From Clostridium manihotivorum (lineage in GTDB: Bacteria > Bacillota > Clostridia > Clostridiales > Clostridiaceae), in the NCBI RefSeq assembly GCF_004015185.1, contig NZ_CP025746.1, positions 1,939,776 through 2,003,775 on the forward strand: a stretch of DNA of 64,000 bases, read 5' to 3'. The position numbers and the translations under genes were made by a program. How positions within the stretch are numbered: position 1 is the stretch's first letter; the number at the start of each line of letters is the position of its first letter. The notes under the pieces were generated by a model. That model was not told the origin of the DNA. It did no database searches and saw only the letters and a program-made list of their open reading frames with translations. Below are positions 25,436 to 35,831 of the stretch, piece after piece.

Positions 25436-28066
25436 ATGGAGAATAAAAAATATGTTTACCTCTTCAAAGAAGGTAATGCATCAATGAAAAACTTACTTGG
25501 AGGTAAAGGAGCTAATTTAGCCGAAATGACAAGCTTAGGGATTCCGGTTCCACAGGGATTTATAGTAACTACTGAGGCTTGTAACAAATACTATGAAGAT
25601 GGAAAGAAGATTTCACCAGAAATAATCAAAGAAATACATGAAAAACTATCTGAACTAGAAGAAATAACAGGTAAAAAATTTGGTGATTTAAATAAACCAC
25701 TTTTAGTTTCTGTAAGATCTGGAGCAAGAGTATCAATGCCAGGTATGATGGATACAATACTTAATCTTGGTCTAAACGATGACGCAGTTGAAGCTATGGC
25801 AGCACTTACTAACAACCCAAGATTTGCTTATGACTCCTACAGAAGATTCATTCAAATGTTCTCTGATGTTGTAATGGGTATAGAAAAGAGAATGTTTGAA
25901 GAAAAAATTGATGAGATGAAAGAAGAAAAGGGTGTTCATTTCGATACAGAACTTACCGCAGAAGATCTTAAACAACTTGTTGTAAGATTTAAAGAACTTT
26001 ACAAGAAAGAGAAAGGCGAAGAATTCCCACAAAATCCTAAAGATCAGCTAATAGAATCAATTACTGCTGTGTTTAGATCATGGGATAACCCAAGAGCAAT
26101 AGTTTATAGAAGACTTAATGATATTCCAGGTGATTGGGGAACTGCTGTAAACGTTCAAGAGATGGTATTTGGTAATAAAGGAGAAACATCAGGTACTGGA
26201 GTTGCTTTCTCAAGAAACCCATCAACTGGTGAAAAGCATATCTATGGTGAGTACTTAATGAATGCTCAAGGTGAGGACGTTGTTGCAGGAATAAGAACTC
26301 CTCAGCCAATTGATAAGTTAAAGGATCAAAACCCTGAGATTTACAAACAATTTGAAGACATAGTTAATACTTTAGAGAAGCACTATAGAGATATGCAGGA
26401 CATGGAGTTTACAATAGAAGAAGGAACTCTATACTTCTTACAAACAAGAAACGGAAAGAGAACAGCTCAATCAGCTTTAAAGATTGCTGTTGATTTAGTT
26501 GAAGAGGGTATGCTTACAAAGGATGAAGCTTTACTAAAGGTTGATCCAAAGCAACTAGATTCACTACTTCATCCAAACTTTGACCCAGCTGAGCTTAAGA
26601 GAGTAGAAGTTGTAGCTAAGGGGTTACCTGCATCACCAGGAGCTGCTTGCGGTAAGATAGCATTTACTGCTGAAGAAGCAAAGGAAAGAGCTGCAAATGG
26701 AGAAAAGGTAGTTTTAGTAAGACTTGAAACTTCTCCAGAAGATATAGAAGGAATGATAGCAGCAGAAGGTATACTTACTGTAAGAGGCGGTATGACTTCA
26801 CATGCAGCTGTTGTTGCTAGAGGTATGGGAACTTGCTGTGTAGCTGGTTGTGGAGAATTAAAGGTAAATGAAGCTGCTAAAACTTTAGAAGTTTCAGGTA
26901 AGACTTTAACTGCAAACGACTGGGTATCTATAGATGGATCAACTGGTAATATATATGCTGAAGCTGTAAAGACAGTATCACCTGAAATAAGCGGATACTT
27001 TGCTACATTCATGGGATGGGCAGATGAAACTAGAAAGCTTAAGGTTAGAACTAATGCTGATACTCCAAGAGATACTAAGCAAGCAGTAGAGTTTGGTGCT
27101 GAGGGTATAGGCTTATGTAGAACAGAGCACATGTTCTTCGCTGAAGATAGAATAGCTGCTGTTAGAGAGATGATAGTTGCTAAGACTGTTGAGCAAAGAA
27201 GAAAGGCTTTAGATAAACTTCTTCCAATGCAAAGAGGAGACTTTGCAGCTATGTACGAAGCTCTAGAAGGAAGACCAGCAACAATAAGATTCTTAGATCC
27301 ACCACTACATGAATTCTTACCTCAAGCTGAAGAGGATATCATATCTTTAGCTAAGGAAATGGATATAACTTATGAAGAGCTTAAAGCAACTTGCGAAGAG
27401 TTACATGAATTCAACCCAATGATGGGGCATAGAGGTTGCCGTCTAGCTGTTTCATATCCAGAAATAGCAGAAATGCAAACAAGAGCGGTAATAGAAGCTG
27501 CTATAGAGATTAGAGAAAAGAAGGGCTATGATATAGTTCCTGAAATAATGATTCCTCTTGTTGGAGAAATAAAGGAATTAAAGTATGTTAAGGATATAGT
27601 TGTAGAAACTGCAAAGACAGTTATGAGCGAAAAAAATGTAGAGCTACCATTTAAGGTTGGTACTATGATAGAAATTCCTAGAGCTGCTCTTACTGCAGAT
27701 ACTATAGCTAAAGAAGCTGAGTTCTTCTCCTTTGGAACTAACGACTTAACTCAAATGACTTTTGGTTTCTCAAGAGATGATGCTGGTAAGTTCTTAAAGG
27801 ATTACTATGAAAAGAAGATCTATGAGCAAGATCCATTTGCTAAGATAGATCAAACTGGTGTTGGAGAATTAATGAAGATAGCTGTTGAAAAAGGTAAGTC
27901 AGAAAGACCTGATATCAAGCTAGGTATCTGTGGAGAACATGGTGGAGATCCAGCTTCAGTAGAGTTCTGTCATAGACTTGGATTAGATTATGTATCATGC
28001 TCACCATTTAGAGTTCCAATAGCTAGATTAGCTGCAGCTCAAGCTCAAATTAAAAACCCAAGATAG
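25436..28066 (+). CDS. ppdK: Pyruvate, phosphate dikinase
   Basis: Interconverts pyruvate + ATP + Pi and phosphoenolpyruvate + AMP + PPi. The 876-residue product has an N-terminal ATP-grasp domain (LLGGKGANLAEM), the phosphohistidine domain with GGMTSHAAVVARGMG (catalytic His), and the C-terminal TIM barrel (GLCRTEHMFF, ending near GICGEHGGDP and VSCSPFRVPIARLAAAQA). Length is typical. GGAGGAG precedes the ATG. Codon bias suggests high expression. It is preceded by the CcpN-like regulator and followed by a strong terminator. Confidence 0.98.
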   Translation: MENKKYVYLFKEGNASMKNLLGGKGANLAEMTSLGIPVPQGFIVTTEACNKYYEDGKKISPEIIKEIHEKLSELEEITGKKFGDLNKPLLVSVRSGARVSMPGMMDTILNLGLNDDAVEAMAALTNNPRFAYDSYRRFIQMFSDVVMGIEKRMFEEKIDEMKEEKGVHFDTELTAEDLKQLVVRFKELYKKEKGEEFPQNPKDQLIESITAVFRSWDNPRAIVYRRLNDIPGDWGTAVNVQEMVFGNKGETSGTGVAFSRNPSTGEKHIYGEYLMNAQGEDVVAGIRTPQPIDKLKDQNPEIYKQFEDIVNTLEKHYRDMQDMEFTIEEGTLYFLQTRNGKRTAQSALKIAVDLVEEGMLTKDEALLKVDPKQLDSLLHPNFDPAELKRVEVVAKGLPASPGAACGKIAFTAEEAKERAANGEKVVLVRLETSPEDIEGMIAAEGILTVRGGMTSHAAVVARGMGTCCVAGCGELKVNEAAKTLEVSGKTLTANDWVSIDGSTGNIYAEAVKTVSPEISGYFATFMGWADETRKLKVRTNADTPRDTKQAVEFGAEGIGLCRTEHMFFAEDRIAAVREMIVAKTVEQRRKALDKLLPMQRGDFAAMYEALEGRPATIRFLDPPLHEFLPQAEEDIISLAKEMDITYEELKATCEELHEFNPMMGHRGCRLAVSYPEIAEMQTRAVIEAAIEIREKKGYDIVPEIMIPLVGEIKELKYVKDIVVETAKTVMSEKNVELPFKVGTMIEIPRAALTADTIAKEAEFFSFGTNDLTQMTFGFSRDDAGKFLKDYYEKKIYEQDPFAKIDQTGVGELMKIAVEKGKSERPDIKLGICGEHGGDPASVEFCHRLGLDYVSCSPFRVPIARLAAAQAQIKNPR

Positions 28067-28114
28067 ATTAGAATAAGTTATATGGTTTCCTATGGACACC
28101 ATATAGGATAATAT

Positions 28115-28163
28115 AAAACGCATCATAAATGTTGCTGTATGCTAACATTTATGATGCGTTTTT
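28115..28163 (+). terminator. Strong terminator after ppdK
   Basis: A perfect stem of about 18-19 bp (AAACGCATCATAAATGTT / AACATTTATGATGCGTTT) with a 10-nt loop and a T run. Confidence 0.9.
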
Positions 28164-28197
28164 ACTTTCTTGCCAACCATTACATTTAGACTGTAGT

Positions 28198-28437
28198 GTA
28201 GTATTGTGTTAAAATAAAGTCATTGATTCCGACAATGCTTTGATTTACTTTGCCAAAAAGAACCAAGGATATTAAGAATAAATATTCTTAATATCCTTGG
28301 TTCTTAGGCTTTTTATTGTTAAGTAAAGAATAAGATTTTTTGTTATTTAAATTAAGTGGTCAAGAAGGAGATGCTATATGAGCGAGCTATTAGTATAAGC
28401 TCATATAAGCATCGGATAACTGAGCACTTAATTTCAA
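28198..28437. repeat. MITE-like element, copy 5, with a decayed half copy and nested palindrome
   Basis: 28344-28437 is a full copy with slightly decayed arms (ATTTAAATTAAGTGGTCA / TGAGCACTTAATTTCAA) and the AGATGCTATATGAGCGAGC core. 28198-28240 resembles the opposite end (GTATTGTGTTAAAATAAAG, TTCCGACAATGCTT). Between them, 28258-28305 is a perfect palindrome with 23-bp arms (AAGAACCAAGG.. / ..CCTTGGTTCTT, two-base loop), which may also act as a two-way terminator between ppdK and the convergent cotS-like gene. Confidence 0.7.
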
Positions 28438-28458
28438 CACAATACTTTTTAGTATAGT

Positions 28459-29523
28459 CTAAAAATTAATAGAGTAGTACTTCTTTAGATAGTTGGAAAG
28501 CTCATCTATAAAGTTCATTTGATACTCAGTTTTTTGAACGGTTTTTTCTAAGAGATTGCAGAAAGAGTTTTTATTGCATTTTTTTATGTTATTATAATAG
28601 TCCTTCGAAATCCTCCAAAACTTTTGAGGAAATGATAAGTACACTAAAATATATTTTATATCATCAATAGTTAGGTTATTTATACTGCTGTAATTTTTAA
28701 TACAATTTATAGCTATTTCTGCATCCCACTTTGTATTATCTCTTTTTAATAGGCGTCTTAAGTAATAAGATATATCGTGTGCTATATAGTCATAAGAACA
28801 TTTGTCGAAATCAATCACCCATATCTGTCCTAAATTGTCGAAAATTATATTCTTATTAACATAATCTCCATGACATAGAGAAGTAGTCAAATTATCTTTA
28901 TTAATGGTTGAAGCTACTTCTAATGCAAACTTTGCAAGTTCAATGTTTTTATCAAAGCTGTTTAAGAAGATTTTAGAGAATTTATCCTTATGCAGATATG
29001 CAGCGTTTGAACAGATTAGTAGTTTTTGAAAGTGCTTGTTAATGGATATGTATAAATCATCATATCCCTTTTTTATTTTACTTCCTGGTATAGGGATGAA
29101 GTTTTTAGCACAGTGGTGCATCTTTGCTAAGTATTTAGAGGTTTCTACTATGTTATCTATGTTATCATAGTCACATTTCTCTCCTTCGACCCAGGGTGTA
29201 AGCACAAAAAGCATGTCGTTGTAATTTACATATCTACTTTTGTTTATAGTGGGTAAAAATCTTGGCACATTAATGCCATTTCTATATAGCCACTCCATAG
29301 CTGAATAAACAAAGAGTAAATCAGGTTCAGTATAATAAACTTTTTTTAGGCAATAAGTATTTTTGTTATGATCAACTTTATAGACCGCCCTCTGTTTATC
29401 TGTGTTTTTTAGCTTTATTTGTTCTATGGAGGCTTCCTTTAAGTTGTAAAAAGGTAAGACATGCTTTGCCACATTAGCTTCAGATAGATAATAATCAGCA
29501 GTTGCAAGCGATTCTTTTGGCAT
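28459..29523 (-). CDS. CotS/YutH-type spore coat kinase-fold protein
   Basis: 354 residues with a protein-kinase/aminoglycoside-phosphotransferase fold. The catalytic loop CHGDYVNKNIIF and the metal-binding VIDFDKC are visible, with an N-lobe Lys in YCLKKVYY. Spore coat proteins CotS, CotI, YutH and YsxE share this fold and length; bacterial spore kinases of this class are found in coats or acting on coat proteins. The track-long frame begins at 29550, but GAAGGAGG lies directly upstream of the ATG at 29523. It is alone on the minus strand and convergent with ppdK. Catalytic residues look intact; substrate unknown. Confidence 0.8.
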   Translation of the reverse strand: MPKESLATADYYLSEANVAKHVLPFYNLKEASIEQIKLKNTDKQRAVYKVDHNKNTYCLKKVYYTEPDLLFVYSAMEWLYRNGINVPRFLPTINKSRYVNYNDMLFVLTPWVEGEKCDYDNIDNIVETSKYLAKMHHCAKNFIPIPGSKIKKGYDDLYISINKHFQKLLICSNAAYLHKDKFSKIFLNSFDKNIELAKFALEVASTINKDNLTTSLCHGDYVNKNIIFDNLGQIWVIDFDKCSYDYIAHDISYYLRRLLKRDNTKWDAEIAINCIKNYSSINNLTIDDIKYILVYLSFPQKFWRISKDYYNNIKKCNKNSFCNLLEKTVQKTEYQMNFIDELSNYLKKYYSINF

Positions 29524-29883
29524 AAGTACCTCCTTCACATAAATTTTCATATTATATTAATATTATGAAAATTATTACATTATACTTAGAGTTGGTGAAT
29601 TAAGGAATGAATATTTAGAAAACTTTAATATTTCAATAAAGATGTGAACTTTAATACGAAAATATTAATTTTATTACGAAATGGTGTATTTACATATGAT
29701 GAGGCTAGAAAATAGAAGTGAAAAATTATATATATTTTCTTTTTATTTAAATAAGTACTCATATTTTTAATATTATAAATATAAAATTGTAATAGTTTGA
29801 AAAAAAATGCAAATCATAAATAGTAGCACAAAATTGAAGGATTTATGAAGAAAATATAGAATATTTATAAGGGAGGTGATTAT

Positions 29884-30912
29884 ATGACTATAAGAGAAAA
29901 AAATGAGAAATTTGAAAGTTTGACACTGATAAAGGAAGCTGCTTTTTCAAATAAAACTAAGGGTAGAGAGAAGCAAGAAGAGTTGGATCATATAAGAACT
30001 TGTTATATGGTTGATAGAGACAGAATATTGCATTGTAAGTCCTTTAGAAGACTTAAGCACAAAACACAGGTGTTTATAAAAACGTCATCTGATCACTACA
30101 GAACAAGACTTACTCATACGTTAGAAGTTTCACAGATAGGAAGAACTATAGCAACAGGAATAGGGCTTAATGAATATTTAGTTGAAGCTATAGCTCTAGG
30201 TCATGATTTGGGGCATGTTGCGTTTGCTCATATGGGAGAAGAAGTGCTAAATGAGTTTCTAAAAGATGGTTTTAGGCACAATGAGCAAAGTGTAAGAGTG
30301 GTAGAGAAATTGGAAAAAGAAGGTCATGGACTCAATCTATGCGCTGAAGTTATAGATGGTATAAAGAATCACAGTGGCTTTACCAATGGAATAGCTAAAG
30401 CTGCTACCTTGGAAGGGCAGGTTGTGAGATATAGCGATAAGATGGCTTATGTAAATCATGATATAGATGACTCAATAAGAGCAGGTTTATTAAAAGAGGA
30501 TGAAATTCCTAAGGATATATTACATATACTAGGAGTAAATAACTCAGAAAGAATTAATACTTTGGTAACAGATTGCATAGAAAATACTTTAAATAATATA
30601 AAAAAAGGTGATATAAAAGTTTCTTTAAGTGATGAGGTAGGAGCTTCGCTCACAAAGCTTAGAAACTTTATGTTCAAGAAAGTATATCTTGGAGATATAT
30701 TAAAAATTGAGAGAGAAAAAGCTAAATTTGTACTAGGGCACGTGGTTGAACATTTTATGAAGCATCCAGAAGAAATGCCTATCATATATCAAAATATTGC
30801 TGAGGATGAAGGATTAGAGAGAGCCGTTGCAGATTATGCTGCTGGAATGAGTGATGATTATTGTCTTAATATGTTTAATAAAATTTATGTCCCTAAATTT
30901 GTGATTTACTAA
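29884..30912 (+). CDS. dgt: dGTPase-like HD-domain triphosphohydrolase
   Basis: 342-residue HD-superfamily protein of the deoxyguanosinetriphosphate triphosphohydrolase-like group, which clears dNTPs to nucleoside and triphosphate. Visible motifs: [30 protein letters not shown] (first metal His), [16 protein letters not shown] (HD pair and following His) and [14 protein letters not shown] (last Asp). GGGAGGTGATT precedes the ATG. It is placed before dnaG and rpoD as in other clostridia. Whether dGTP is the preferred substrate cannot be told from sequence. The 29551-29883 gap before it is AT-rich with two 20-bp-spaced TTA[A/T]TACGAAA repeats and nothing else I recognise. Confidence 0.92.
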   Translation: MTIREKNEKFESLTLIKEAAFSNKTKGREKQEELDHIRTCYMVDRDRILHCKSFRRLKHKTQVFIKTSSDHYRTRLTHTLEVSQIGRTIATGIGLNEYLVEAIALGHDLGHVAFAHMGEEVLNEFLKDGFRHNEQSVRVVEKLEKEGHGLNLCAEVIDGIKNHSGFTNGIAKAATLEGQVVRYSDKMAYVNHDIDDSIRAGLLKEDEIPKDILHILGVNNSERINTLVTDCIENTLNNIKKGDIKVSLSDEVGASLTKLRNFMFKKVYLGDILKIEREKAKFVLGHVVEHFMKHPEEMPIIYQNIAEDEGLERAVADYAAGMSDDYCLNMFNKIYVPKFVIY

Positions 30913-31133
30913 CAAGTAACCTTTTTAAATTATATAAATCATAAAAAAGTATTAGATATTTATATAAAAGAAGGAAAATTAAAGGAAATAACGAATAATT
31001 AAATTACTTCTATAATGATAAATTTTAATGGTTAAGTTAAAAAATATTATATTTTAAGAAGGAATTTATCAACTTATGTCGAATATTATAAAACTTGCAA
31101 AGAAATAAATTTATTTTAAGGTGGTAATGCTCC

Positions 31134-32915
31134 TTGAAAATTTCGGAAGAGCTTTTAGAAAAGATAAAAGAACAAAATGATATTGTTGATGTTGTTTCAG
31201 AAACAGTTAGACTAAAAAGAGCAGGCAGATACTATACGGGACTATGTCCATTTCATAGTGAAAAGTCTCCATCATTTACCGTAACTCAAGATAGACAGAT
31301 ATACAAGTGTTTTGGGTGTGGTGAAGCAGGCAATGTAATAACCTTTATTATGAAGACAAAGAATTTACCTTATTTTGACGCGGCCAGATATTTAGCTGAT
31401 AGAGCACATATACCTATGGAAAGCGAAAGCAGCGGCAACAGTAAGATAAATTCTAAAAAAGATTTGATTTATAAAGTTAATACAGATGCGGCTAGATTTT
31501 TCTTTTCTAATCTTCAAACTAATAAAATACCAAAGGAGTATTTCTTACGCAGAGGTATTACTGAAAGTACAATTAAAAAATTTGGTTTAGGTTATTCTAT
31601 TGATAGTTGGAATTCTCTTTTAAACTTTCTAAAGAGAAAAGGCTATAAAGAAGATTTCATAATTGAAGCTGGGTTAGCTGTAAAAAGTGAAAAGGGAAAA
31701 GTCTACGATAGATTCAGAAATAGAGTTATGTTCCCAGTATTTGATTACAAAGGAAAAGTAATAGGTTTTGGAGGAAGGGTATTAGATGATTCTAAACCTA
31801 AATATTTAAATTCTCCAGAAACACTAGTATTTCAAAAAGGCACTAATTTATATGGTTTAAACTTTGCTATTAAGAAAGGGATACCAGAAAGATATTTTAT
31901 AATGGTGGAGGGCTATATGGATTGTATATCTCTGCATCAATATGGAATAAATAATGCAGTAGCATCACTTGGTACTGCTCTTACTCCAGGTCAAGCAAGA
32001 CTTATGAAAAGATATGCTGATAAGGTAATAATTTCATATGATGCAGACTTAGCTGGACAAAATGCCACCGTAAGAGGGTTAGAAATACTTAGAGGTGCAG
32101 GCTTTGATGTTAGGGTATTGAAGGTTCCTCAAGGAAAAGATCCCGATGAATACATAAGAAGCAATGGCAAAGAGGCATTCTTAAGACTAATTGAGACATC
32201 ACAGCCTCTAATAGAATATAGATTGCTAAGGGCAAGAGAGGGAATAAACTTTAGCGATAATGAAGAACTTATAAAGTATGGAGAAAGAGTAACAGAAATC
32301 TTAGCGGATCTTAATCCAGTGGAGAAGGATGTGTATGTTAAGAAGATTTCTGAAGAAACCGGTCTCCGAGAACAGTCACTCTACGACTTATTATCGAAAA
32401 AAATGACAAAAAACAATGAATCTTCACTTAACATGAATAATAAGGAAGAATTTGGAACAAAATTATATGTAGAGCCAGCTTACATTAAATCAGAAAGAAG
32501 TTTGCTTAAGATTATGTCTGATAAACAATTCTATCAGTATGTTGTTGGGCATATATCTAAAGAGGATTTAATTTTAGATTCACATAAAAAAATATTTTCT
32601 ATAATAACTTCCCTATTCGAGGAAGGAAAGGAAAATATAGAAACATTAATTGAATTTAGATGTGATGATGGTGACAGTTTAAAAGAGTGGATACTTATAA
32701 GGGAAATCGAAATAATGATTGTAGATAATGACATAGAAATAATCATTAGTGACTATATAAATAAAATAAAAAAGCAAAGTTTAGAGAACTATAAGAAAGA
32801 AATTTTACAGAAGCTGAAACGGTATGAAGAAAAAGGGCTATTTCAAGAATCTATTGAGCTAGTAAAAGAAGCTAAAGAAGTAGACGATAAACTTAAAAGA
32901 TTAGAAAGGGGTTAA
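31134..32915 (+). CDS. dnaG: DNA primase DnaG
   Basis: Synthesises RNA primers at the fork. The 593-residue product has the CHC2 zinc finger ([13 protein letters not shown] then [13 protein letters not shown]), the TOPRIM catalytic domain ([33 protein letters not shown]) and a C-terminal helicase-binding domain that is diverged, as usual. Start TTG 31134 after AAGGTGGTAA. rpoD follows, recreating the dnaG-rpoD macromolecular synthesis pair (rpsU lies elsewhere in this window with yqeY). Confidence 0.97.
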   Translation: MKISEELLEKIKEQNDIVDVVSETVRLKRAGRYYTGLCPFHSEKSPSFTVTQDRQIYKCFGCGEAGNVITFIMKTKNLPYFDAARYLADRAHIPMESESSGNSKINSKKDLIYKVNTDAARFFFSNLQTNKIPKEYFLRRGITESTIKKFGLGYSIDSWNSLLNFLKRKGYKEDFIIEAGLAVKSEKGKVYDRFRNRVMFPVFDYKGKVIGFGGRVLDDSKPKYLNSPETLVFQKGTNLYGLNFAIKKGIPERYFIMVEGYMDCISLHQYGINNAVASLGTALTPGQARLMKRYADKVIISYDADLAGQNATVRGLEILRGAGFDVRVLKVPQGKDPDEYIRSNGKEAFLRLIETSQPLIEYRLLRAREGINFSDNEELIKYGERVTEILADLNPVEKDVYVKKISEETGLREQSLYDLLSKKMTKNNESSLNMNNKEEFGTKLYVEPAYIKSERSLLKIMSDKQFYQYVVGHISKEDLILDSHKKIFSIITSLFEEGKENIETLIEFRCDDGDSLKEWILIREIEIMIVDNDIEIIISDYINKIKKQSLENYKKEILQKLKRYEEKGLFQESIELVKEAKEVDDKLKRLERG

Positions 32916-32944
32916 GTACGGATATGGCGGAAGGAGGTATTAAC

Positions 32945-34075
32945 ATGGAAAATGTTGAAAAGGCAAGTAAGGTGAAATCAACTAAGGATAAGGTAGCCGC
33001 TAAAGTTGATACTAAAGATAAAAACGCTAAGATGGTGATTGTTAAAAGACTCATAGAAAAAGGTAAGAAGAGTGGTACCTTAACATATAAAGAAATTATG
33101 GATGAGTTAGATGAAATTGACTTAAGTCCTGATCAAATAGAAAAGATCTATGAAGTTTTGGAATCCATGGGAATAGAAGTAATAGGAGATATAGCTGATT
33201 CTGAAAATATAGAAGAAGAGCTTGATCTTTCAATACCAGAAGGTATTGCTATAGATGACCCTGTTAGAATGTATCTAAAGGAAATAGGTAAAGTACCTTT
33301 ATTGTCATCTGAGGAAGAAATAAACCTTGCTGAAAGAATCGAAGAGGGAGATCAGTATGCTAAGAAGAAGCTTGCTGAAGCTAACTTAAGACTTGTAGTA
33401 AGTATAGCTAAAAGATATGTTGGAAGAGGTATGCTTTTCCTAGATCTTATACAGGAAGGTAACTTAGGGCTAATTAAAGCAGTAGAAAAGTTTGATTACA
33501 GAAAAGGCTTTAAGTTCTCAACTTATGCAACTTGGTGGATAAGACAGGCGATAACAAGAGCTATAGCCGACCAGGCAAGAACCATAAGAATACCAGTTCA
33601 TATGGTAGAAACTATAAATAAGTTGATAAGAGTTCAAAGACAATTGCTACAAGAATTAGGTAGAGATCCATTGCCAGAAGAACTATCAAAGCATATGGAT
33701 ATGCCTGTAGATAAAGTAAGAGAGATATTAAAGATAGCTCAAGAGCCAGTATCTTTAGAAACTCCAATAGGTGAAGAAGAGGATAGTCATCTAGGTGATT
33801 TCATACCAGATGATGAAGCTCCAGCACCAGCAGAAGCAGCAGCTTTCACAATGTTAAAAGAGCAACTAATAAACGTACTTGATACACTTACTCCAAGAGA
33901 AGAAAAGGTATTAAGACTTAGATTTGGTTTAGATGATGGAAGAGCTAGAACTCTAGAAGAAGTAGGTAAGGAGTTCAACGTAACAAGAGAAAGAATTAGA
34001 CAGATTGAAGCTAAGGCTTTAAGAAAGCTAAGACATCCAAGCAGAAGCAAAAAACTAAAGGATTATCTAGACTAA
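32945..34075 (+). CDS. rpoD: RNA polymerase primary sigma factor (SigA/RpoD)
   Basis: Housekeeping sigma factor. The product is 376 residues: a short Lys-rich N-terminus, region 1.1-like and region 1.2 ([21 protein letters not shown]), region 2 ([20 protein letters not shown]), region 3 and region 4 with the [25 protein letters not shown] 32924 is in frame, but GGAGG at 32934-32938 with the right spacing selects ATG 32945. It overlaps operationally with dnaG (about 30 nt apart) and ends at a terminator that shares its last bases. Confidence 0.97.
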   Translation: MENVEKASKVKSTKDKVAAKVDTKDKNAKMVIVKRLIEKGKKSGTLTYKEIMDELDEIDLSPDQIEKIYEVLESMGIEVIGDIADSENIEEELDLSIPEGIAIDDPVRMYLKEIGKVPLLSSEEEINLAERIEEGDQYAKKKLAEANLRLVVSIAKRYVGRGMLFLDLIQEGNLGLIKAVEKFDYRKGFKFSTYATWWIRQAITRAIADQARTIRIPVHMVETINKLIRVQRQLLQELGRDPLPEELSKHMDMPVDKVREILKIAQEPVSLETPIGEEEDSHLGDFIPDDEAPAPAEAAAFTMLKEQLINVLDTLTPREEKVLRLRFGLDDGRARTLEEVGKEFNVTRERIRQIEAKALRKLRHPSRSKKLKDYLD

Positions 34076-34098
34076 AAGCACCTACCAATGGTGCTTTT
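34074..34098 (+). terminator. Terminator after rpoD
   Basis: AAAAGCACC-TACCAAT-GGTGCTTTT, beginning within the stop codon; short T tail. Confidence 0.85.
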
Positions 34099-34208
34099 AA
34101 TCTTAATAAAGCATAGGTAGTTAATATTCTATAAACAATGTTAATATTAGTACTATCTTTGTTAAGGATAACCATAGATTATGATATAATGACTTTGAGG
34201 TGGTTAGA

Positions 34209-35096
34209 GTGGAAAGTTATAAGCCCCGTAGAGGGATTGCTATATATGAACTCATGTTTTTTATCTTAGTTGTAGATATTGCTATATACTTTGGAGTAAA
34301 GCTATTTAACACATATACTGAAATAAGCCTTATAAAAATTTTTGCAGTAGCTTTTTCAATATACTGTTTGTTTTATATACTTCAGACCTTAAGTCTCAGA
34401 TATAAAATGAATGAAGATGGCATAGAGATAAATGCTCTTTGGGGAATAAAAAAAATTCTTATTTCTTATGAAAAAATAGATGGCTATAATATTCAGACAG
34501 GACCTATAGAAGGTATGAACTTATCTGGAGTAGGTAGGACCAGATATAACTACGGTAGATCAGTTGTTGATAATGTTGGAACAAGCCATATGTTTGTTAC
34601 TTCAAGTAAAAAAGTTCTATATCTTCACACTGAGGAAATAAGCTACGGTATTTCACCTGACAACATAGAAGCTTTCTTACAGAAGGTTAAGGAAAAAGGA
34701 ATAGAAGAGAAAAATTTTGAAATTAAACTAAATAGGAATAGAGATCTGTTTAAAGAAAAAAGTTTCTTTATACCTTTTATATTGGTAGCTTTAATTATAG
34801 TGTACATGACTTTAAACCCTTTTGTACTTTATCTCATGGATAAGCTTCCAGACAATATGCCTCTTTACTTTGATGCTACATTTAGACCAGTTGTTCAAGG
34901 TACTGGAAAGCAATTCGCCTTCAGGCAGATGACCTATGGCGCACTTAATATGATAATACTATTTTGTATGCATTATGCAGCATATTTTTGTGCTAAATAT
35001 GACAAGAGATCAGCTTATAAATATATTTATGTAGCCTTACTTATTTCGGTGGTATTTTTAATAATACAAATCAGAATACTACATTTATATTTATAA
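34209..35096 (+). CDS. Membrane protein with bacterial PH-like domain
   Basis: Function unknown. The 295-residue protein has two N-terminal membrane helices (about 9-30 and 40-60), a bacterial PH-like domain at 65-165 (RYKMNEDGIEINALWGIKKI, LISYEKIDGYNIQ), and three more helices near 190-212, 240-262 and 270-290. PH domains of this kind occur in several Firmicute membrane proteins without assigned roles. GAGGTGG is best placed for GTG 34209; GTG 34200 is the alternative. It lies between rpoD and trmK; co-transcription with trmK (44 nt) is likely. Confidence 0.7.
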   Translation: MESYKPRRGIAIYELMFFILVVDIAIYFGVKLFNTYTEISLIKIFAVAFSIYCLFYILQTLSLRYKMNEDGIEINALWGIKKILISYEKIDGYNIQTGPIEGMNLSGVGRTRYNYGRSVVDNVGTSHMFVTSSKKVLYLHTEEISYGISPDNIEAFLQKVKEKGIEEKNFEIKLNRNRDLFKEKSFFIPFILVALIIVYMTLNPFVLYLMDKLPDNMPLYFDATFRPVVQGTGKQFAFRQMTYGALNMIILFCMHYAAYFCAKYDKRSAYKYIYVALLISVVFLIIQIRILHLYL

Positions 35097-35140
35097 TAAG
35101 TTTTCTAAGCTAATGATGGATTTATAGAAAGGTGAACTTG

Positions 35141-35830
35141 ATGGAACTTAGTAAGAGATTACAAACTATAGTTAATAATATTGATAAATGTGAAAGTATA
35201 GCAGATATTGGTACAGATCATGGATATGTGCCAATTTATTGCGTAAAGAACAACATCTGCAATACTGCCATAGCTTCAGATATTAATAAAGGGCCTATAG
35301 AAAAGGCAAAACTTAATGTATCAATGGAGGGCCTTAATAGAAGCATAGCTTGCAGATTAGGACCAGGGTTAACCACAATGGATAAAGATGAAGTGGAGGC
35401 CTTAGTTATAGCTGGTATGGGGGGAAACTTAACCAGAGATATACTTCTAGCTGATATAGATAAGATTAAAAAGTGCTCTTTTATTATACTACAACCAGCA
35501 CAAAATCCAGAGGTGTTAAGAGAGTTTTTATATTCTAGTAAGTTCGAAATCCTTGATGAGGACATGTGCTTTGAAGAAAGAAAGTATTATGAGCTTTTTA
35601 AGGTGAAATATAATGAAGCAAATGAAGGTATAGAAGTAAATGATCCTATTTATTATGAGATAAGTCCAATACTCTTAAAGAAGAAGGAAGAAACCTTTAT
35701 GAATTTCCTAAAAAGAAGAATAGATAAGTATGAAAGCATAGTTAAGCATATTAATGAAAATACTATTCATGCAGAGGAAAAAAAGAAGGAGCTAGAAATT
35801 AAAATTTCTAAACTTAAGGAGTTATTGTAA
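35141..35830 (+). CDS. trmK: tRNA (adenine22-N1)-methyltransferase TrmK
   Basis: Methylates A22 in tRNA. The 229-residue product has motif I SIADIGTDHGYVPIYCV, a characteristic GMGGNLTRDIL segment with LQPAQNPEVLREFL, and a C-terminal coiled-coil helix (EEKKKELEIKISKLKELL). AAAGGTGA suits ATG 35141; GTG 35132 is in frame. The order rpoD-(x)-trmK-nif3 matches B. subtilis sigA-yqfN-yqfO. The stop is followed at once by the next gene. Confidence 0.94.
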   Translation: MELSKRLQTIVNNIDKCESIADIGTDHGYVPIYCVKNNICNTAIASDINKGPIEKAKLNVSMEGLNRSIACRLGPGLTTMDKDEVEALVIAGMGGNLTRDILLADIDKIKKCSFIILQPAQNPEVLREFLYSSKFEILDEDMCFEERKYYELFKVKYNEANEGIEVNDPIYYEISPILLKKKEETFMNFLKRRIDKYESIVKHINENTIHAEEKKKELEIKISKLKELL

Positions 35831-35831
35831 T

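Noticed and set aside
25772-26032. ORFs antisense to ppdK, dnaK, mgtA and other large genes
   Set aside because: They are shadows of strongly biased codon use in real genes on the other strand.
29651-29682. Two TTA[A/T]TACGAAA direct repeats upstream of dgt
   Set aside because: Spacing of 20 bp is suggestive of an operator, but two short AT-rich copies in a very AT-rich gap are not enough support.
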